From Paenibacillus sp. NEAU-GSW1 (GTDB lineage Bacteria > Bacillota > Bacilli > Paenibacillales > Paenibacillaceae): a stretch of DNA of 64,000 nt. Of this stretch, positions 54,612 through 63,639 are shown piece by piece; the stretch's first letter is position 1; every line of letters begins with the position of its first letter. The stretch spans positions 1 through 64,000 of the forward strand of contig NZ_WOVL01000010.1 of NCBI RefSeq assembly GCF_009737085.1, in the 5' to 3' direction. Made by a program: the position numbers and the translations under genes. The notes below the pieces were generated by a model. It did not search any database and had not been told where the DNA came from. It saw only the letters and a program-made list of their open reading frames with translations.

Positions 54612-55337
54612 ATGACGATTTCCAAAGAGCGGCAAGAGCAGCTTCGTCTTCAACTGGAAACCGAAAAACAAGACATCGAAAACCGCATTCGGCAAAATGA
54701 TCATGACGGACTCGGTTCAAATCTGCGCGACGGCACCGGCGAGCTGTCGTCGATCGACAATCATCCTGCCGACGTCGGCACTGAACTGTTCGAGCGAGGC
54801 AAAGATATTGCACTGCTGGAACAGGAAGAAATGCATTTGTCTCGCATCGACGCGGCGCTTCAAGCAATGAATAACGGCACATACGGCCAATGCCGCATTT
54901 GCGGCGACGATATTCCGGAAGAAAGGCTTGAAGCTTTGCCCGACAGTCTGTATTGCCTTCAGCATTCGCCTCGCCAGAACATTTCAACCGACCGTCCGGT
55001 AGAAGAAGCTTTGCTCGCTCCTCCGTTCGGCAGAACGAATTTGGATGAGCATGATTCCTACAACGGATTTGACGGCGAAGACGCCTGGCAGATTGTCGAG
55101 CAATGGGGCAACGCAGATTCGCCTGCCATGTCCGAAAACCCTGACGCGGACGACTATAAGCATATCGGAACAGAAGCAGAAGAAAACGACGGATTCGTCG
55201 AATCACTTGAAAGCTTCCTGGCAACGGACATTACCGGCCGCCATGTACAGGTCGTTCGCAACCGCCAATACCGCAATTATTTGGAAAATGGCGAAGGCGA
55301 TCATTGGCTCGAAGAAGAAGAGAACGAACCTTATTAA
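54612..55337 (+). CDS. DksA/TraR-type zinc-finger protein, YteA-like (sporulation-associated)
   Basis: This 241-residue acidic protein has an N-terminal coiled coil (~5-90) and a DksA-type finger, CRICGDDIPEERL near residue 93 with YCLQH following at ~115; the last ligand is His. The ~120-residue C-terminal tail includes DEHDSYNGFDGEDAWQIVEQ. YteA-type proteins of Bacillus-group organisms are linked with sporulation; a role at RNA polymerase is inferred from DksA. The start follows GAAAGGAAGG. Confidence 0.9.
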   Translation: MTISKERQEQLRLQLETEKQDIENRIRQNDHDGLGSNLRDGTGELSSIDNHPADVGTELFERGKDIALLEQEEMHLSRIDAALQAMNNGTYGQCRICGDDIPEERLEALPDSLYCLQHSPRQNISTDRPVEEALLAPPFGRTNLDEHDSYNGFDGEDAWQIVEQWGNADSPAMSENPDADDYKHIGTEAEENDGFVESLESFLATDITGRHVQVVRNRQYRNYLENGEGDHWLEEEENEPY

Positions 55338-55346
55338 AGGAATAAA

Positions 55347-55382
55347 GCGACGCGAACAACTATGATGTTCGCGTCGTTTTTA
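55347..55382. terminator. bidirectional terminator
   Basis: GACGCGAACA pairs with TGTTCGCGTC around a seven-base loop, followed by GTTTTTAA on the plus strand. It separates two convergent genes. Confidence 0.85.
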
Positions 55383-55712
55383 ATAGGTTTTGCCTTCGAG
55401 CTGAATTTGCACGATACGCACAATATCCGCAATGTAATCCCCGATAATCGGCAGGTTGAGCGCGCCTAATATTTGCAGCACATAAAGGATGGTCGCTGCA
55501 AAAAACGTAAAGCCGATTGCGATTCCAACGCCTCTTGCCGTTCCCGCTAATACATTCCGCCAAATAAGCTTAAACGGATGATGGACAAGATCGACATAAT
55601 CGGCGATTTGCGATTTTTCCATGTCGATGGCTATTTTATTGAGCAGCTCTTGCACTTTATTGAGCTCTTTTTCAATATTCACATGCTCTTTATGATCTTT
55701 ATGTTCCTTCAT
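55380..55712 (-). CDS. DUF5665-like membrane protein
   Basis: This 110-residue protein has a His/Lys/Glu-rich start (KEHKDHKEHVNIEKELNKVQ) and a short coiled coil. One long hydrophobic region with a glycine kink follows (TARGVGIAIGFTFFAATILY then VLQILGALNLPIIGDYIADI). I recall this as the DUF5665 pattern of Bacillota. No function is known. It lies ~100 bases downstream of ileS and may be read with it. Confidence 0.78.
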   Translation of the reverse strand: MKEHKDHKEHVNIEKELNKVQELLNKIAIDMEKSQIADYVDLVHHPFKLIWRNVLAGTARGVGIAIGFTFFAATILYVLQILGALNLPIIGDYIADIVRIVQIQLEGKTY

Positions 55713-55818
55713 GCGGCAACCTCCTTAAGCATATAGAAAGGAAAAACGAGGCCTTGCTTAGAAGGCGCTCGTTTATTGTTTTCCTTATACTATTACCTCA
55801 ATTGCCGCTTCAATATGC

Positions 55819-58800
55819 CTAGTCCCGAATAAGAATTCCAATTTCTTTCTCGCCCAGCTGCACGCGCTCCATGCCTGCCGCCGCTTCATATGCGACGCTG
55901 TTAAGCAGTACGTTATCTTGGAGCACTTCACCGAAAGCGGCAAGCGCAGCTTTCAGCTCGCTGTCGACATCCAGAACGAGATCGACGCGTTTCTCAATCG
56001 GCAGGTCAAGCTTCTTGCGCGTATCCTGAACCGCGCGAATGACTTCGCGAACCCAGCCCTCTTGCTCCAGCTCAGGCGTAATATCGGTGTTCAACGCAAC
56101 CGTTACGCCGTTCGCGGATGCCGATGCAAAGCCCGATTTCGCTTGCTTTTCAACGAGCAGCTCATCGACCGTAATCGCAATAGCTTCACCCTCAGCCGTT
56201 GTGAAAACAAGGCTGCCGCCGTTAACCGCTTCGCGCGTTTGCTCCGACGTCATCGATTTCAGGTAGCCTTGGATCGGTCCGACGTTTTTGCCGTACTTTT
56301 TGCCCGCTACCTTCAGGTTCAGCTTCAACGTAAAGTCAACGAATCCGCTGTCGCTGTTCTGCACAACGATCGTCTTCACATTGATTTCGTCCTTGATAAT
56401 GTCTTCATAATCGCTCAAGCCGAATTCACGATCCAGCGATACGATGAGCTCCGATAGCGGCTGACGCGTCTTGATGCTCGTTTCGTTGCGCACGTTGCGC
56501 GCAAGCTCAACGATTTGCTTCGCGCTTTCCATATCGCGCTCCAGCGTCTCGTCAATCGCCGATTCGTCGGCTGCTGGGTAATCCGCAAGATGCACGCTTC
56601 CGTCTCCGCCCAAATTGCCGTACACATCTTCAGCCAGCAGCGGCGCATATGGCGCGATCACGCGCGAGAGCGTCAGCAGCACATGGCGAAGCGTTTGGTA
56701 AGCGGCGATTTTGTCCTCTGTAAGTCCGCTGCCCCAGAAACGGTCGCGCGAACGGCGGATGTACCAGTTGCTCAGCTCATCAACAAATGTTTCAATTGCT
56801 TTCGCCGGATTAAGGAAGTCGTTTACTTCCAACCCTTTAATGACCGTTTTGATCAAGCTGTTTAAGCGGGATACGATCCAGCGGTCCAACTTGTTGTCAG
56901 AACGCTTCTCCGCATGCTCTTCGTGATTGAAGCCGTCGATTGTCGCATACAACGCGTAGAATGCGTGCGTATTGACGATCGTGTCGATGACCTTTGATTT
57001 CGCCTCGCCGACGATACCGCGCGAGAACCGCTTGCTGTTCCAAGGCGCGCTGTCCGCAAGAAGCGCCCAGCGGAAAGCGTCAGTGCCGTACTCGTTAATG
57101 ATTTCCCAAGGGTCGATAACGTTGCCCTTCGACTTGGACATTTTTTGACCGTTCTCATCAAGAATATGGCCGGTCGAAATAACTGCTTTATATGGCGCTT
57201 TGCCATTGTACAGCGTCGAAACCGCGAGCAAGCTGAAGAACCAGCCGCGAGTTTGGTCAATCCCTTCACAGATCATGTCCGCCGGATATTGCTCGGCAAA
57301 TTCTTCTTCGTTCTCGAACGGATGATGCTGCTGCGCAAACGGCATCGAGCCGCTGTCAAACCACACGTCGATTACTTCCGATGTACGTGTCATTACCGCG
57401 CCTTCGGCGAACGGCGATTTGAGCTTGATTTCATCAACATACGGCTTGTGCAGCTCGATATCAGCCGGCACATCGCCTACCGCCCGTTCGCGAAGATCCG
57501 CGATGCTGCTAGGCGCATATTCTTTTCCTGTCGCTTCGCACACCCACACGTTAAGCGGCGTTCCCCAATAACGGTTGCGGCTAATGTTCCAATCGACCAG
57601 GTCCTCAAGGAATTTGCCGAAGCGGCCTTCACGGATATGTCCCGGATACCAGTCTACACCGGCATTGTTGGCGATCAGCTGATCCTTCACCTTCGTCGTT
57701 TCGATGAACCAGCTTTCCGTCGCGTAATAGAGCAGCGGCGATTTGCAGCGCCAGCAGAACGGATAACTATGCTCATAACGCTCTTTCGAGTATAGAAGCC
57801 CGCGTTCGCTCAGCATTTTCACAATATCAACGTCACAGTCTTTAACGAAGCGACCGGCCAAATCGGTTACATCATCGATGTAACGGCCTGCGTTATTGAC
57901 TACGCTCAGCATGCTGATGCCGTTCTGACGCGCTACTTTATAGTCATCCTCGCCGTGCGCAGGCGCAATGTGGACGATACCGGTACCGCTCGTATCGCTT
58001 ACGAAATCGCCCGGGATAACGACATGGCCTTTCTCGATCGGCACATAACGGAATGGCGGCTCGTAGCTAAGACCGACGAGCTCGGAGCCTTTCACAGTCG
58101 ACAGCGTTTCATAGCCTTCCTTCAGAACGCTCTCCGCCAAATTTTTCGCAACGATGTAGACTTCGCCGTCTTTTACAGCACGAATGTATTCAAGCTCCGG
58201 ATTAACCGCGAGCGCTACGTTAGCTGGAAGCGTCCAAGGCGTCGTCGTCCAAGCGAGGATGAACTCGCCGGAATCGTTCAGCTTGAATTTCGCCGTTGCG
58301 CTCAAGTCCTTCACGTCTTCATAGCCTTGAGCAACCTCATGCGAGCTCAGCGTCGTCTGGCAGCAAGGGCAATACGGGCTAACGCGGTGTCCGCGGTAGA
58401 GCAAGCCTTTGCTATGAATCGTCGACAAAATGTGCCAGACGCTTTCGATGTATTCGTTTTTAAGCGTAATGTACGGATTGTCCAGATCGGTCCAGTAGGC
58501 GATCGCTTCGGTCAATTCGCGCCATTGCTTTTCGTATACAAAAACGCTGTCTTTGCACTTTTTAATAAAAGCTTCTACGCCGTACTTCTCGATTTCTTGC
58601 TTGCCGGAAATGCCAAGCTGTTTCTCCACGCCAAGCTCGACCGGAAGGCCGTGCGTATCCCAGCCCGCTTTACGCACAACGCGGTAGCCGGACATCGTTT
58701 TGTAGCGGCCGATAAAGTCTTTAATGACGCGGCCGAGGACGTGACCGATATGCGGAGCGCCGTTCGCTGTCGGCGGCCCTTCATAAAAAACATAATTCGG

Positions 58801-58911
58801 TTTGCCTTTACGATTTTCGATTGATTGTTTGAATGTGTCGTTCTGCTCCCACTGCTTCAAGATGCGGAGCTCGCGCGCTCTTGCTTTTTCCTTGACGTCA
58901 ACGCGTTGCAT
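55819..58911 (-). CDS. ileS: isoleucyl-tRNA synthetase
   Basis: This 1030-residue class I enzyme charges tRNA-Ile. The HIGH motif is in PPTANGAPHIGHVLGR (~50) and KMSKS in GQKMSKSKGNVIDP (~590). The large editing domain CP1 lies between. The C-terminal half is the anticodon-binding helix bundle. The protein lacks the Zn-finger C-terminus of the ~920-residue bacterial type and is nearer to the longer, eukaryote-like type 2 enzymes, which are often mupirocin-resistant. That resistance is inference from length and end structure. Expression is under the T-box leader just upstream. Confidence 0.96.
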   Translation of the reverse strand: MQRVDVKEKARARELRILKQWEQNDTFKQSIENRKGKPNYVFYEGPPTANGAPHIGHVLGRVIKDFIGRYKTMSGYRVVRKAGWDTHGLPVELGVEKQLGISGKQEIEKYGVEAFIKKCKDSVFVYEKQWRELTEAIAYWTDLDNPYITLKNEYIESVWHILSTIHSKGLLYRGHRVSPYCPCCQTTLSSHEVAQGYEDVKDLSATAKFKLNDSGEFILAWTTTPWTLPANVALAVNPELEYIRAVKDGEVYIVAKNLAESVLKEGYETLSTVKGSELVGLSYEPPFRYVPIEKGHVVIPGDFVSDTSGTGIVHIAPAHGEDDYKVARQNGISMLSVVNNAGRYIDDVTDLAGRFVKDCDVDIVKMLSERGLLYSKERYEHSYPFCWRCKSPLLYYATESWFIETTKVKDQLIANNAGVDWYPGHIREGRFGKFLEDLVDWNISRNRYWGTPLNVWVCEATGKEYAPSSIADLRERAVGDVPADIELHKPYVDEIKLKSPFAEGAVMTRTSEVIDVWFDSGSMPFAQQHHPFENEEEFAEQYPADMICEGIDQTRGWFFSLLAVSTLYNGKAPYKAVISTGHILDENGQKMSKSKGNVIDPWEIINEYGTDAFRWALLADSAPWNSKRFSRGIVGEAKSKVIDTIVNTHAFYALYATIDGFNHEEHAEKRSDNKLDRWIVSRLNSLIKTVIKGLEVNDFLNPAKAIETFVDELSNWYIRRSRDRFWGSGLTEDKIAAYQTLRHVLLTLSRVIAPYAPLLAEDVYGNLGGDGSVHLADYPAADESAIDETLERDMESAKQIVELARNVRNETSIKTRQPLSELIVSLDREFGLSDYEDIIKDEINVKTIVVQNSDSGFVDFTLKLNLKVAGKKYGKNVGPIQGYLKSMTSEQTREAVNGGSLVFTTAEGEAIAITVDELLVEKQAKSGFASASANGVTVALNTDITPELEQEGWVREVIRAVQDTRKKLDLPIEKRVDLVLDVDSELKAALAAFGEVLQDNVLLNSVAYEAAAGMERVQLGEKEIGILIRD

Positions 58912-58937
58912 CGTTCATACCTCCTGAAAAATAAATA

Positions 58938-59215
58938 AAGTCCCGTCCCTGTAAAAGGGACGAGACTGTTCTCGCGTTACCACCCTTGTTCCGCATGACG
59001 GCAGATTTAGACCTGCTGCAGGCGGCACCTTTGGCGCGAATCGCTTTCGATCCGCGGTCCCTATAACGGGGGACAGTCCGTCAGCCCTTACTCCTTGCCG
59101 CAATTCGGGCAAGTTTCTGCGCTGCTTCTCGGAGATGATATTCCGCTTCGGTTCGAACGCCGTCTTTCAGCAATCAACGGCTCTCTGGGGGACGAACGGA
59201 AAAGCGTACTCGTTC
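58938..59215 (-). promoter_or_regulatory. T-box riboswitch leader of ileS
   Basis: The T-box sequence AGGGTGGTAACGCG is on the minus strand at 58973-58986. The terminator GTCTCGTCCCT...AGGGACGGGACTT (58938-58967) with a T-rich tract follows. Stem I features are visible in CCAGAGAGCCG and CGGAATATCATCTCC; the ATC near 59137 is the likely isoleucine specifier codon. Uncharged tRNA-Ile should switch it on. The 5' boundary is approximate. Confidence 0.92.
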
Positions 59216-59351
59216 TCGTCAACAAAGTTTAGATGTAATTCAAAATGTCTGAAAACCAGCCCTTTTTGAATCCTTATATTTATCATTTATATCTGATCGC
59301 TCGATCATTGTCAAATCCAATTACAACAATGGGCTTCCGCTTAACCGGGCA

Positions 59352-59858
59352 TTAGCCTCTTTGCAGCTGCTCGAGCGTAGAAGATGCGGAAGGCTGCTGG
59401 CTCTCCAGCGTATCCCAGCCGTCTTGGCTAAGCAGCTCAAGCTGGGCCTCGACGAGCGTACGAAAACGAGCGCGGTAGATCGACGCTTGCTTCTTCAGCT
59501 CTTCAACCTCCAACGACACTTTGCGCGACTTGGCAAGCGATTCGTTAATAATACGATCAGCGTTTTTCTCCGACTCTTTAATAATAAGCTGCGCTTCTTT
59601 CTTCGCGTTGTTTCGGACTTCATCCGCCGCTTCCTGTGCGACAATAATCGTCTTGCTCAACGTCTCCTCAATATTAGCGAAGTGGTTGAGTTTCTCTTGC
59701 AAATTGAGAATCTGATTCTGCAGCTCTTTATTCTCTCGAATAATCGCTTCATAGTCTTTAATGACTTGATCAAGGAACTCGTTTACCTCGTCTTCATCAT
59801 AACCGCGCAATCTCCGTCCAAATTCCTTGTTATGTATGTCCAATGGCGTCAACGGCAT
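59352..59858 (-). CDS. divIVA: cell-division/pole protein DivIVA
   Basis: This 168-residue coiled-coil protein binds negatively curved membrane at poles and septa. The N-terminal lipid-binding domain is PLTPLDIHNKEFGRRLRGYD followed by EVNEFLDQVIKDYE. Coiled-coil heptads run from ~35 to ~140, followed by a tail. The ATG is preceded by AGGAGGTGCGCC. It stands just upstream of the ileS leader, the same order as in B. subtilis. Confidence 0.96.
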   Translation of the reverse strand: MPLTPLDIHNKEFGRRLRGYDEDEVNEFLDQVIKDYEAIIRENKELQNQILNLQEKLNHFANIEETLSKTIIVAQEAADEVRNNAKKEAQLIIKESEKNADRIINESLAKSRKVSLEVEELKKQASIYRARFRTLVEAQLELLSQDGWDTLESQQPSASSTLEQLQRG

Positions 59859-59962
59859 TGGCGCACCTCCTAAACGTATTAGCCGCCAAAGTCGGCTTCA
59901 CTTCGGATACACTCTATTTGTGCAAAGGATTCGACAGATGTTTCCAAAATCCTGCATCGCTT

Positions 59963-60748
59963 TTAAATAAATTTGCCTATGCGTACGCGGATTCTTCCTT
60001 TTTTCGTCACGCCGTCCTCTTCCAAAACTTTGAAGCGTCCAAGTCCTTTAATGGAAATTACGTCGCCGGTCTTGAGCTGCACAGCCGGATTCTCCTCCGT
60101 CTTCCAATTGACGCGGCAACGGCCTGCGCGAATCGGATCAACGATTTTTGTCCGGCTAATGCGATGAACATCGCTGGCGATTCCGTCCAAGCGCATGGAT
60201 GCAACGGTAAACGTCATTTCTTGTAGTTCTGGAACGACCGGCTGAAGCTGCTGCAACGGAATAATATCGGTTAACACGCTAGCCCGATGCACTTGTCTAA
60301 GGTGTATATTTAAGTAATCGGCAATTTCATCGAGAATGATGATATGGCAAAACGATTCATTTACATGAATATCGCCAATCCGATCGCGTTTTATCCCAAG
60401 ACCTAACAGCGCACCCAAATAATCGCCATGATCGAGATCTGACAAGGCTCCTGCGCTAGCTCCCTGAACTTCAAGCACCGACAATCCCGACGGTTCGCCT
60501 TCCAAATACAAATAATCCGGGCCGATTAGCGCGCGGCAGCGTTCTGCGTCCGGATAGCCTCCTTCGAAGCGAACTTGCACGTCAGCATCTCGATTAGCCA
60601 GCATTTCTACAATTTGCAATTGTCTTGGATCTAAAAAATCGGTCCGCTTCAGCTCATGCTGCTGGGCGGACCGCTCTATCCATTCCCAAGCACGGTCGAC
60701 AAAAGGCTTCTCGTCCGGGTGGAAATGTTCATATACAGTTGGTTTCAT
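59963..60748 (-). CDS. ylmH: YlmH, S4-domain RNA-binding protein
   Basis: This 261-residue protein has an N-terminal domain and a C-terminal S4 RNA-binding domain (RLDGIASDVHRISRTKIVDP, GDVISIKGLGRF). In Bacillus it is linked with cell division, and a ribosome-associated rescue role has been proposed for the family. The length and end are normal. It lies ~20 bases after the YggT-type gene in the ylm operon. Confidence 0.92.
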   Translation of the reverse strand: MKPTVYEHFHPDEKPFVDRAWEWIERSAQQHELKRTDFLDPRQLQIVEMLANRDADVQVRFEGGYPDAERCRALIGPDYLYLEGEPSGLSVLEVQGASAGALSDLDHGDYLGALLGLGIKRDRIGDIHVNESFCHIIILDEIADYLNIHLRQVHRASVLTDIIPLQQLQPVVPELQEMTFTVASMRLDGIASDVHRISRTKIVDPIRAGRCRVNWKTEENPAVQLKTGDVISIKGLGRFKVLEEDGVTKKGRIRVRIGKFI

Positions 60749-60766
60749 TACTCGCTCATCCCTTGG

Positions 60767-61051
60767 TTATACGAATAGATTTGCGATAAACTCAAGCACT
60801 GCGACAATGCCGAGAGCCACATACCGCAATGCAATCAGCGCCAGTATTGGAGATATGTCCAGCATTCCGCCGATTGGCGGAATAAACCTGCGGAATATGC
60901 TTAAGTACGGTTCCACCACTTTGCCAAGCATTTCGCCGATAAAGCTGTTCCGGGCGTTGGGGAGCCAAGACATCAAAATATAAGCGACGATTAAAAAATA
61001 GTACACATTCTGCAAATTCATGACGATGCCGCTAATGCTCCAATCATTCAA
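60767..61051 (-). CDS. ylmG: YggT-family membrane protein, YlmG
   Basis: This 94-residue protein has two or three transmembrane segments (YYFLIVAYILMSWLPNARN and LALIALRYVALGIVAVLEF) and the family motif PYLSIFRRFIPPIGGMLDIS. It is placed between sepF and ylmH, as in B. subtilis. Family members affect cell division or envelope assembly. The exact role is not known. Confidence 0.93.
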   Translation of the reverse strand: MNDWSISGIVMNLQNVYYFLIVAYILMSWLPNARNSFIGEMLGKVVEPYLSIFRRFIPPIGGMLDISPILALIALRYVALGIVAVLEFIANLFV

Positions 61052-61058
61052 TTCAAGG

Positions 61059-61511
61059 TCACCTCATTTTATTGTAATCGTTATCCTCCGCAAGCATTTC
61101 CGTTATTGTCCCTTGAATTTCAACCGAATCCGGGGTGCATAGGAAAATATTCGGGCCCAGCTTCGAAATATTGCCGTTCAACGCGTAGACGGTGCCGCTT
61201 AAAAAGTCGACGATCCGTACGGCAAGATCGGTACGAACGCGCTGCAAGTTGACTATTACCGCGCGGCGCGACCGCAAATGGTCGGCAATATCTTGCGCTT
61301 CGTCGTACGAGCGAGGCTCGTTCAATACGACGCGAACATTTTTCTGCGAATGGATGCTTACAATGTTGTTTGTGTTCTTCGTATTTTTACGTGAATCTAA
61401 GACCGGGGTTTCAATCTCTTGCTCTTCGGTTTGCGTGACACGCTCGCGTTCAATAATTTCCTCTTCATCCTGCAGGCCAAGGTAATTCATAAACCGATTA
61501 ATTACACTCAT
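61059..61511 (-). CDS. sepF: cell-division protein SepF
   Basis: This 150-residue protein arcs FtsZ bundles at the septum. The N-terminal membrane helix is [19 protein letters not shown] variable linker follows, then the globular domain with [20 protein letters not shown] and [16 protein letters not shown]. The end is complete. It lies seven bases upstream of the ylmG gene. Confidence 0.96.
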   Translation of the reverse strand: MSVINRFMNYLGLQDEEEIIERERVTQTEEQEIETPVLDSRKNTKNTNNIVSIHSQKNVRVVLNEPRSYDEAQDIADHLRSRRAVIVNLQRVRTDLAVRIVDFLSGTVYALNGNISKLGPNIFLCTPDSVEIQGTITEMLAEDNDYNKMR

Positions 61512-61515
61512 CTTA

Positions 61516-62241
61516 TTATCCCTCTTTTCCGACTAGAATGGTTCCAAGCCTAACCCATGTTGCCCCCTCTTCAATAGCTACCTCGAAGTCGCCCGACATG
61601 CCCATAGACAACTCTGTCAGCGGCGGGTCAAAAGCTTTCGCCAAGTTCAACTGATCGCGAAGCTCTCGCAATGCCCTAAAAACAGGCCTTGCCGCTTCCG
61701 GCTCCGAATCATAGGGAGCCATCGTCATTAAGCCGATTGGCAGCAGATTCGGATATTGGCGCAGCTCTTCCGCAAATTGCGTTACCGCCTCCGGCGGCAT
61801 GCCATGCTTCGAATCCTCGCCCGAAATGTTGACCTGAATGAAGCACGGCACCTTTATGGCTAGCTGGGACGCTCGTTTATCGATCGCCTGTGCGAGCGAG
61901 ATGCGATCTAACGAGTGAATGTATGTAAATTTGCCGATGACGTCCTTCACTTTGTTCGTTTGCAGCGAGCCGATGAAATGCCATACCGCTTGTCCTTCCG
62001 CGTCTTCACTGTCATTCCCCGATCCGCTGATCGCTTCCCATTTCTGCTGCGCATCCTGCCAGCGATTCTCGCCAAGATGCTGCAAGCCTAGCCGATGGGC
62101 TTCGATTGCCGTCTCGAGCGAGACGTATTTCGTGACCGCGATTACATTTACATCTTCACGGCTGCGGCCGCTGCGCTCACAGGCGGCGGCAATTCGACTG
62201 TCTACTTCTTGTATTCTGTCCTTAAAAGTCGTCAATTCCAT
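61516..62241 (-). CDS. ylmE: YggS/YlmE-family pyridoxal-phosphate homeostasis protein
   Basis: This 241-residue PLP-binding TIM-barrel protein has the cofactor lysine in [14 protein letters not shown] and the motif [30 protein letters not shown]. Members (YggS, PROSC) manage free PLP and do not have a known enzyme reaction. It is four bases from sepF and adjacent to pgeF, as in Bacillus. Confidence 0.94.
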   Translation of the reverse strand: MELTTFKDRIQEVDSRIAAACERSGRSREDVNVIAVTKYVSLETAIEAHRLGLQHLGENRWQDAQQKWEAISGSGNDSEDAEGQAVWHFIGSLQTNKVKDVIGKFTYIHSLDRISLAQAIDKRASQLAIKVPCFIQVNISGEDSKHGMPPEAVTQFAEELRQYPNLLPIGLMTMAPYDSEPEAARPVFRALRELRDQLNLAKAFDPPLTELSMGMSGDFEVAIEEGATWVRLGTILVGKEG

Positions 62242-63105
62242 TCACCTCTCCCGGATACCGATCCAGCTGGCCATCCGGCCGGTACGGCCGCCTTCCTTGC
62301 GATGAGAAAAGAAAAGTTCCCTATTGCAGCCAGTGCACCAATTTGACAATTCGATATGAATCGGCAAAATTCCTGCTTTTATCATAATCTGTCGATTAAT
62401 TTGTTTCAAGTTTACCATAGCTTTTCCATTTCCAAGCTCTTTCATCATGGGAGCCGAATCATTCTGATCATGACCGCTGCCCTTTTCAAATGAAGCAAGC
62501 AATGGCCTCAGCTTACCTATAACATGCTCGTCGACCTCATAGCAGCAATCGCCTATCGAAGGCCCAATCGCTGCAAGCAGCTTTTCAGGCTTGGAGCCGT
62601 ACTGTTCCTTCATGCGCTCCGCCGTTCTAGCCGCAATTTCCAGCACGGTGCCTTTCCATCCCGCATGCGCAAGCGCAATCGCTTCATGCTCCGGGTCATA
62701 GAAATATAACGGCACGCAGTCGGCATAAAAGGACGTCAGCATGACGCCAGGCACATCGGTCATAATAGCGTCTGTATCCTGAATCGCCGATTGCCGCGTC
62801 AGCCGGCCGCTGCCGCGCTCTTCTCTAGTAATGTGGCGAACCTCGCAGCCATGCACCTGCTCCGCCGATGTCCACGCCTCGAAGGGCCAATTCAACGCTT
62901 CAGCGAGCAACTCGCGGCTGCGAATAACATCCTCGTCCCGATCTCCGACATGCAGCGCCAGGTTAAGCGACGCCCATTGCGACTCGCTTGCTCCGCCGCT
63001 TCTTCCGGTAAAGCCTGCGGTTAGCCGGTTATTCTGTTCCATCCAAGAAGACAACAAAAAAAGCGAAGGTCCCTTCGCCGATTGCATTGCATGAAAAGCT
63101 TCCAT
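62242..63105 (-). CDS. pgeF: PgeF/YlmD, multicopper-type purine nucleoside phosphorylase family (DUF152)
   Basis: This 287-residue protein belongs to the YfiH/YlmD family (laccase-like domain). Metal-site residues appear in HGCEVRHI (~83), YADCVPLYFYDPE, AHAGWKGTVLEI and IGDCCYEVDEHV. E. coli PgeF edits peptidoglycan precursors and other members cleave purine nucleosides. The B. subtilis counterpart lies at the same place in the ylm cluster. An AGAGGTGA ribosome site precedes the ATG. Confidence 0.93.
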   Translation of the reverse strand: MEAFHAMQSAKGPSLFLLSSWMEQNNRLTAGFTGRSGGASESQWASLNLALHVGDRDEDVIRSRELLAEALNWPFEAWTSAEQVHGCEVRHITREERGSGRLTRQSAIQDTDAIMTDVPGVMLTSFYADCVPLYFYDPEHEAIALAHAGWKGTVLEIAARTAERMKEQYGSKPEKLLAAIGPSIGDCCYEVDEHVIGKLRPLLASFEKGSGHDQNDSAPMMKELGNGKAMVNLKQINRQIMIKAGILPIHIELSNWCTGCNRELFFSHRKEGGRTGRMASWIGIRER

Positions 63106-63137
63106 CTGGCATTCACCTCTGTAAGCAGTTTAACGCG

Positions 63138-63416
63138 TTAAGAGCGGGCGTGCAAATCCTCCTCTTCGATTCTCGGCTTCGTTTCGTCCATTCGGACCAG
63201 GACGACGTCCGCGCCGATTTTGACAATATTGCGCCAAGGGATTACGATTTCCGTTCCCCCGCTTCCGAACATGCCAAGAAAGCGCGTAAACTGAGGTATC
63301 ACAATCGAGTCGATTCGCCCCTGACGCAAATCAAGCTCCAAATCGCTAATTTGCCCAAGCTTTTTGCCGTCGACAATATTAATAACGTCCTTCGTCTGAA
63401 AATCGGAAATTTTCAT
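63138..63416 (-). CDS. ylmC: YlmC/YmxH-family PRC-barrel protein
   Basis: From the ATG at 63416 (MKISDFQTKDVINIVDGKKL) this is a 92-residue PRC-barrel protein. The frame is open 35 codons further, but the longer start shows no homology-like sequence. YlmC/YmxH proteins are linked with sporulation, though the function is undefined. It heads the ylm cluster and is separated from pgeF by ~30 bases. Confidence 0.9.
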   Translation of the reverse strand: MKISDFQTKDVINIVDGKKLGQISDLELDLRQGRIDSIVIPQFTRFLGMFGSGGTEIVIPWRNIVKIGADVVLVRMDETKPRIEEEDLHARS

Positions 63417-63567
63417 TTTCGGATCACCACTTTCCCGGCGCGATGGGGCAAGCAGAAACGGCCTCGCCCTCCTTCGAAGGCGGAGCTTCGTTTCGTGTTG
63501 AAATATAGGCGTTTGCCGCATTCTACCCTATGTATATGTTGGATTTGCCTAAAATGTCCGCTTTAGA

Positions 63568-63603
63568 GAAAAAAACAAGACCCTCCTGGGAAGGAGAGTC
63601 TTG
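63568..63603 (-). terminator. terminator of the partial gene at the window end
   Basis: CAAGAC-CTCCT pairs with AGGAG-GTCTTG with one mismatch pair. TTTTTTTC follows on the minus strand. Confidence 0.85.
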
Positions 63604-63639
63604 TTAGAATCGCTCGCTGTTCGTCGTTCGATAGGATAT

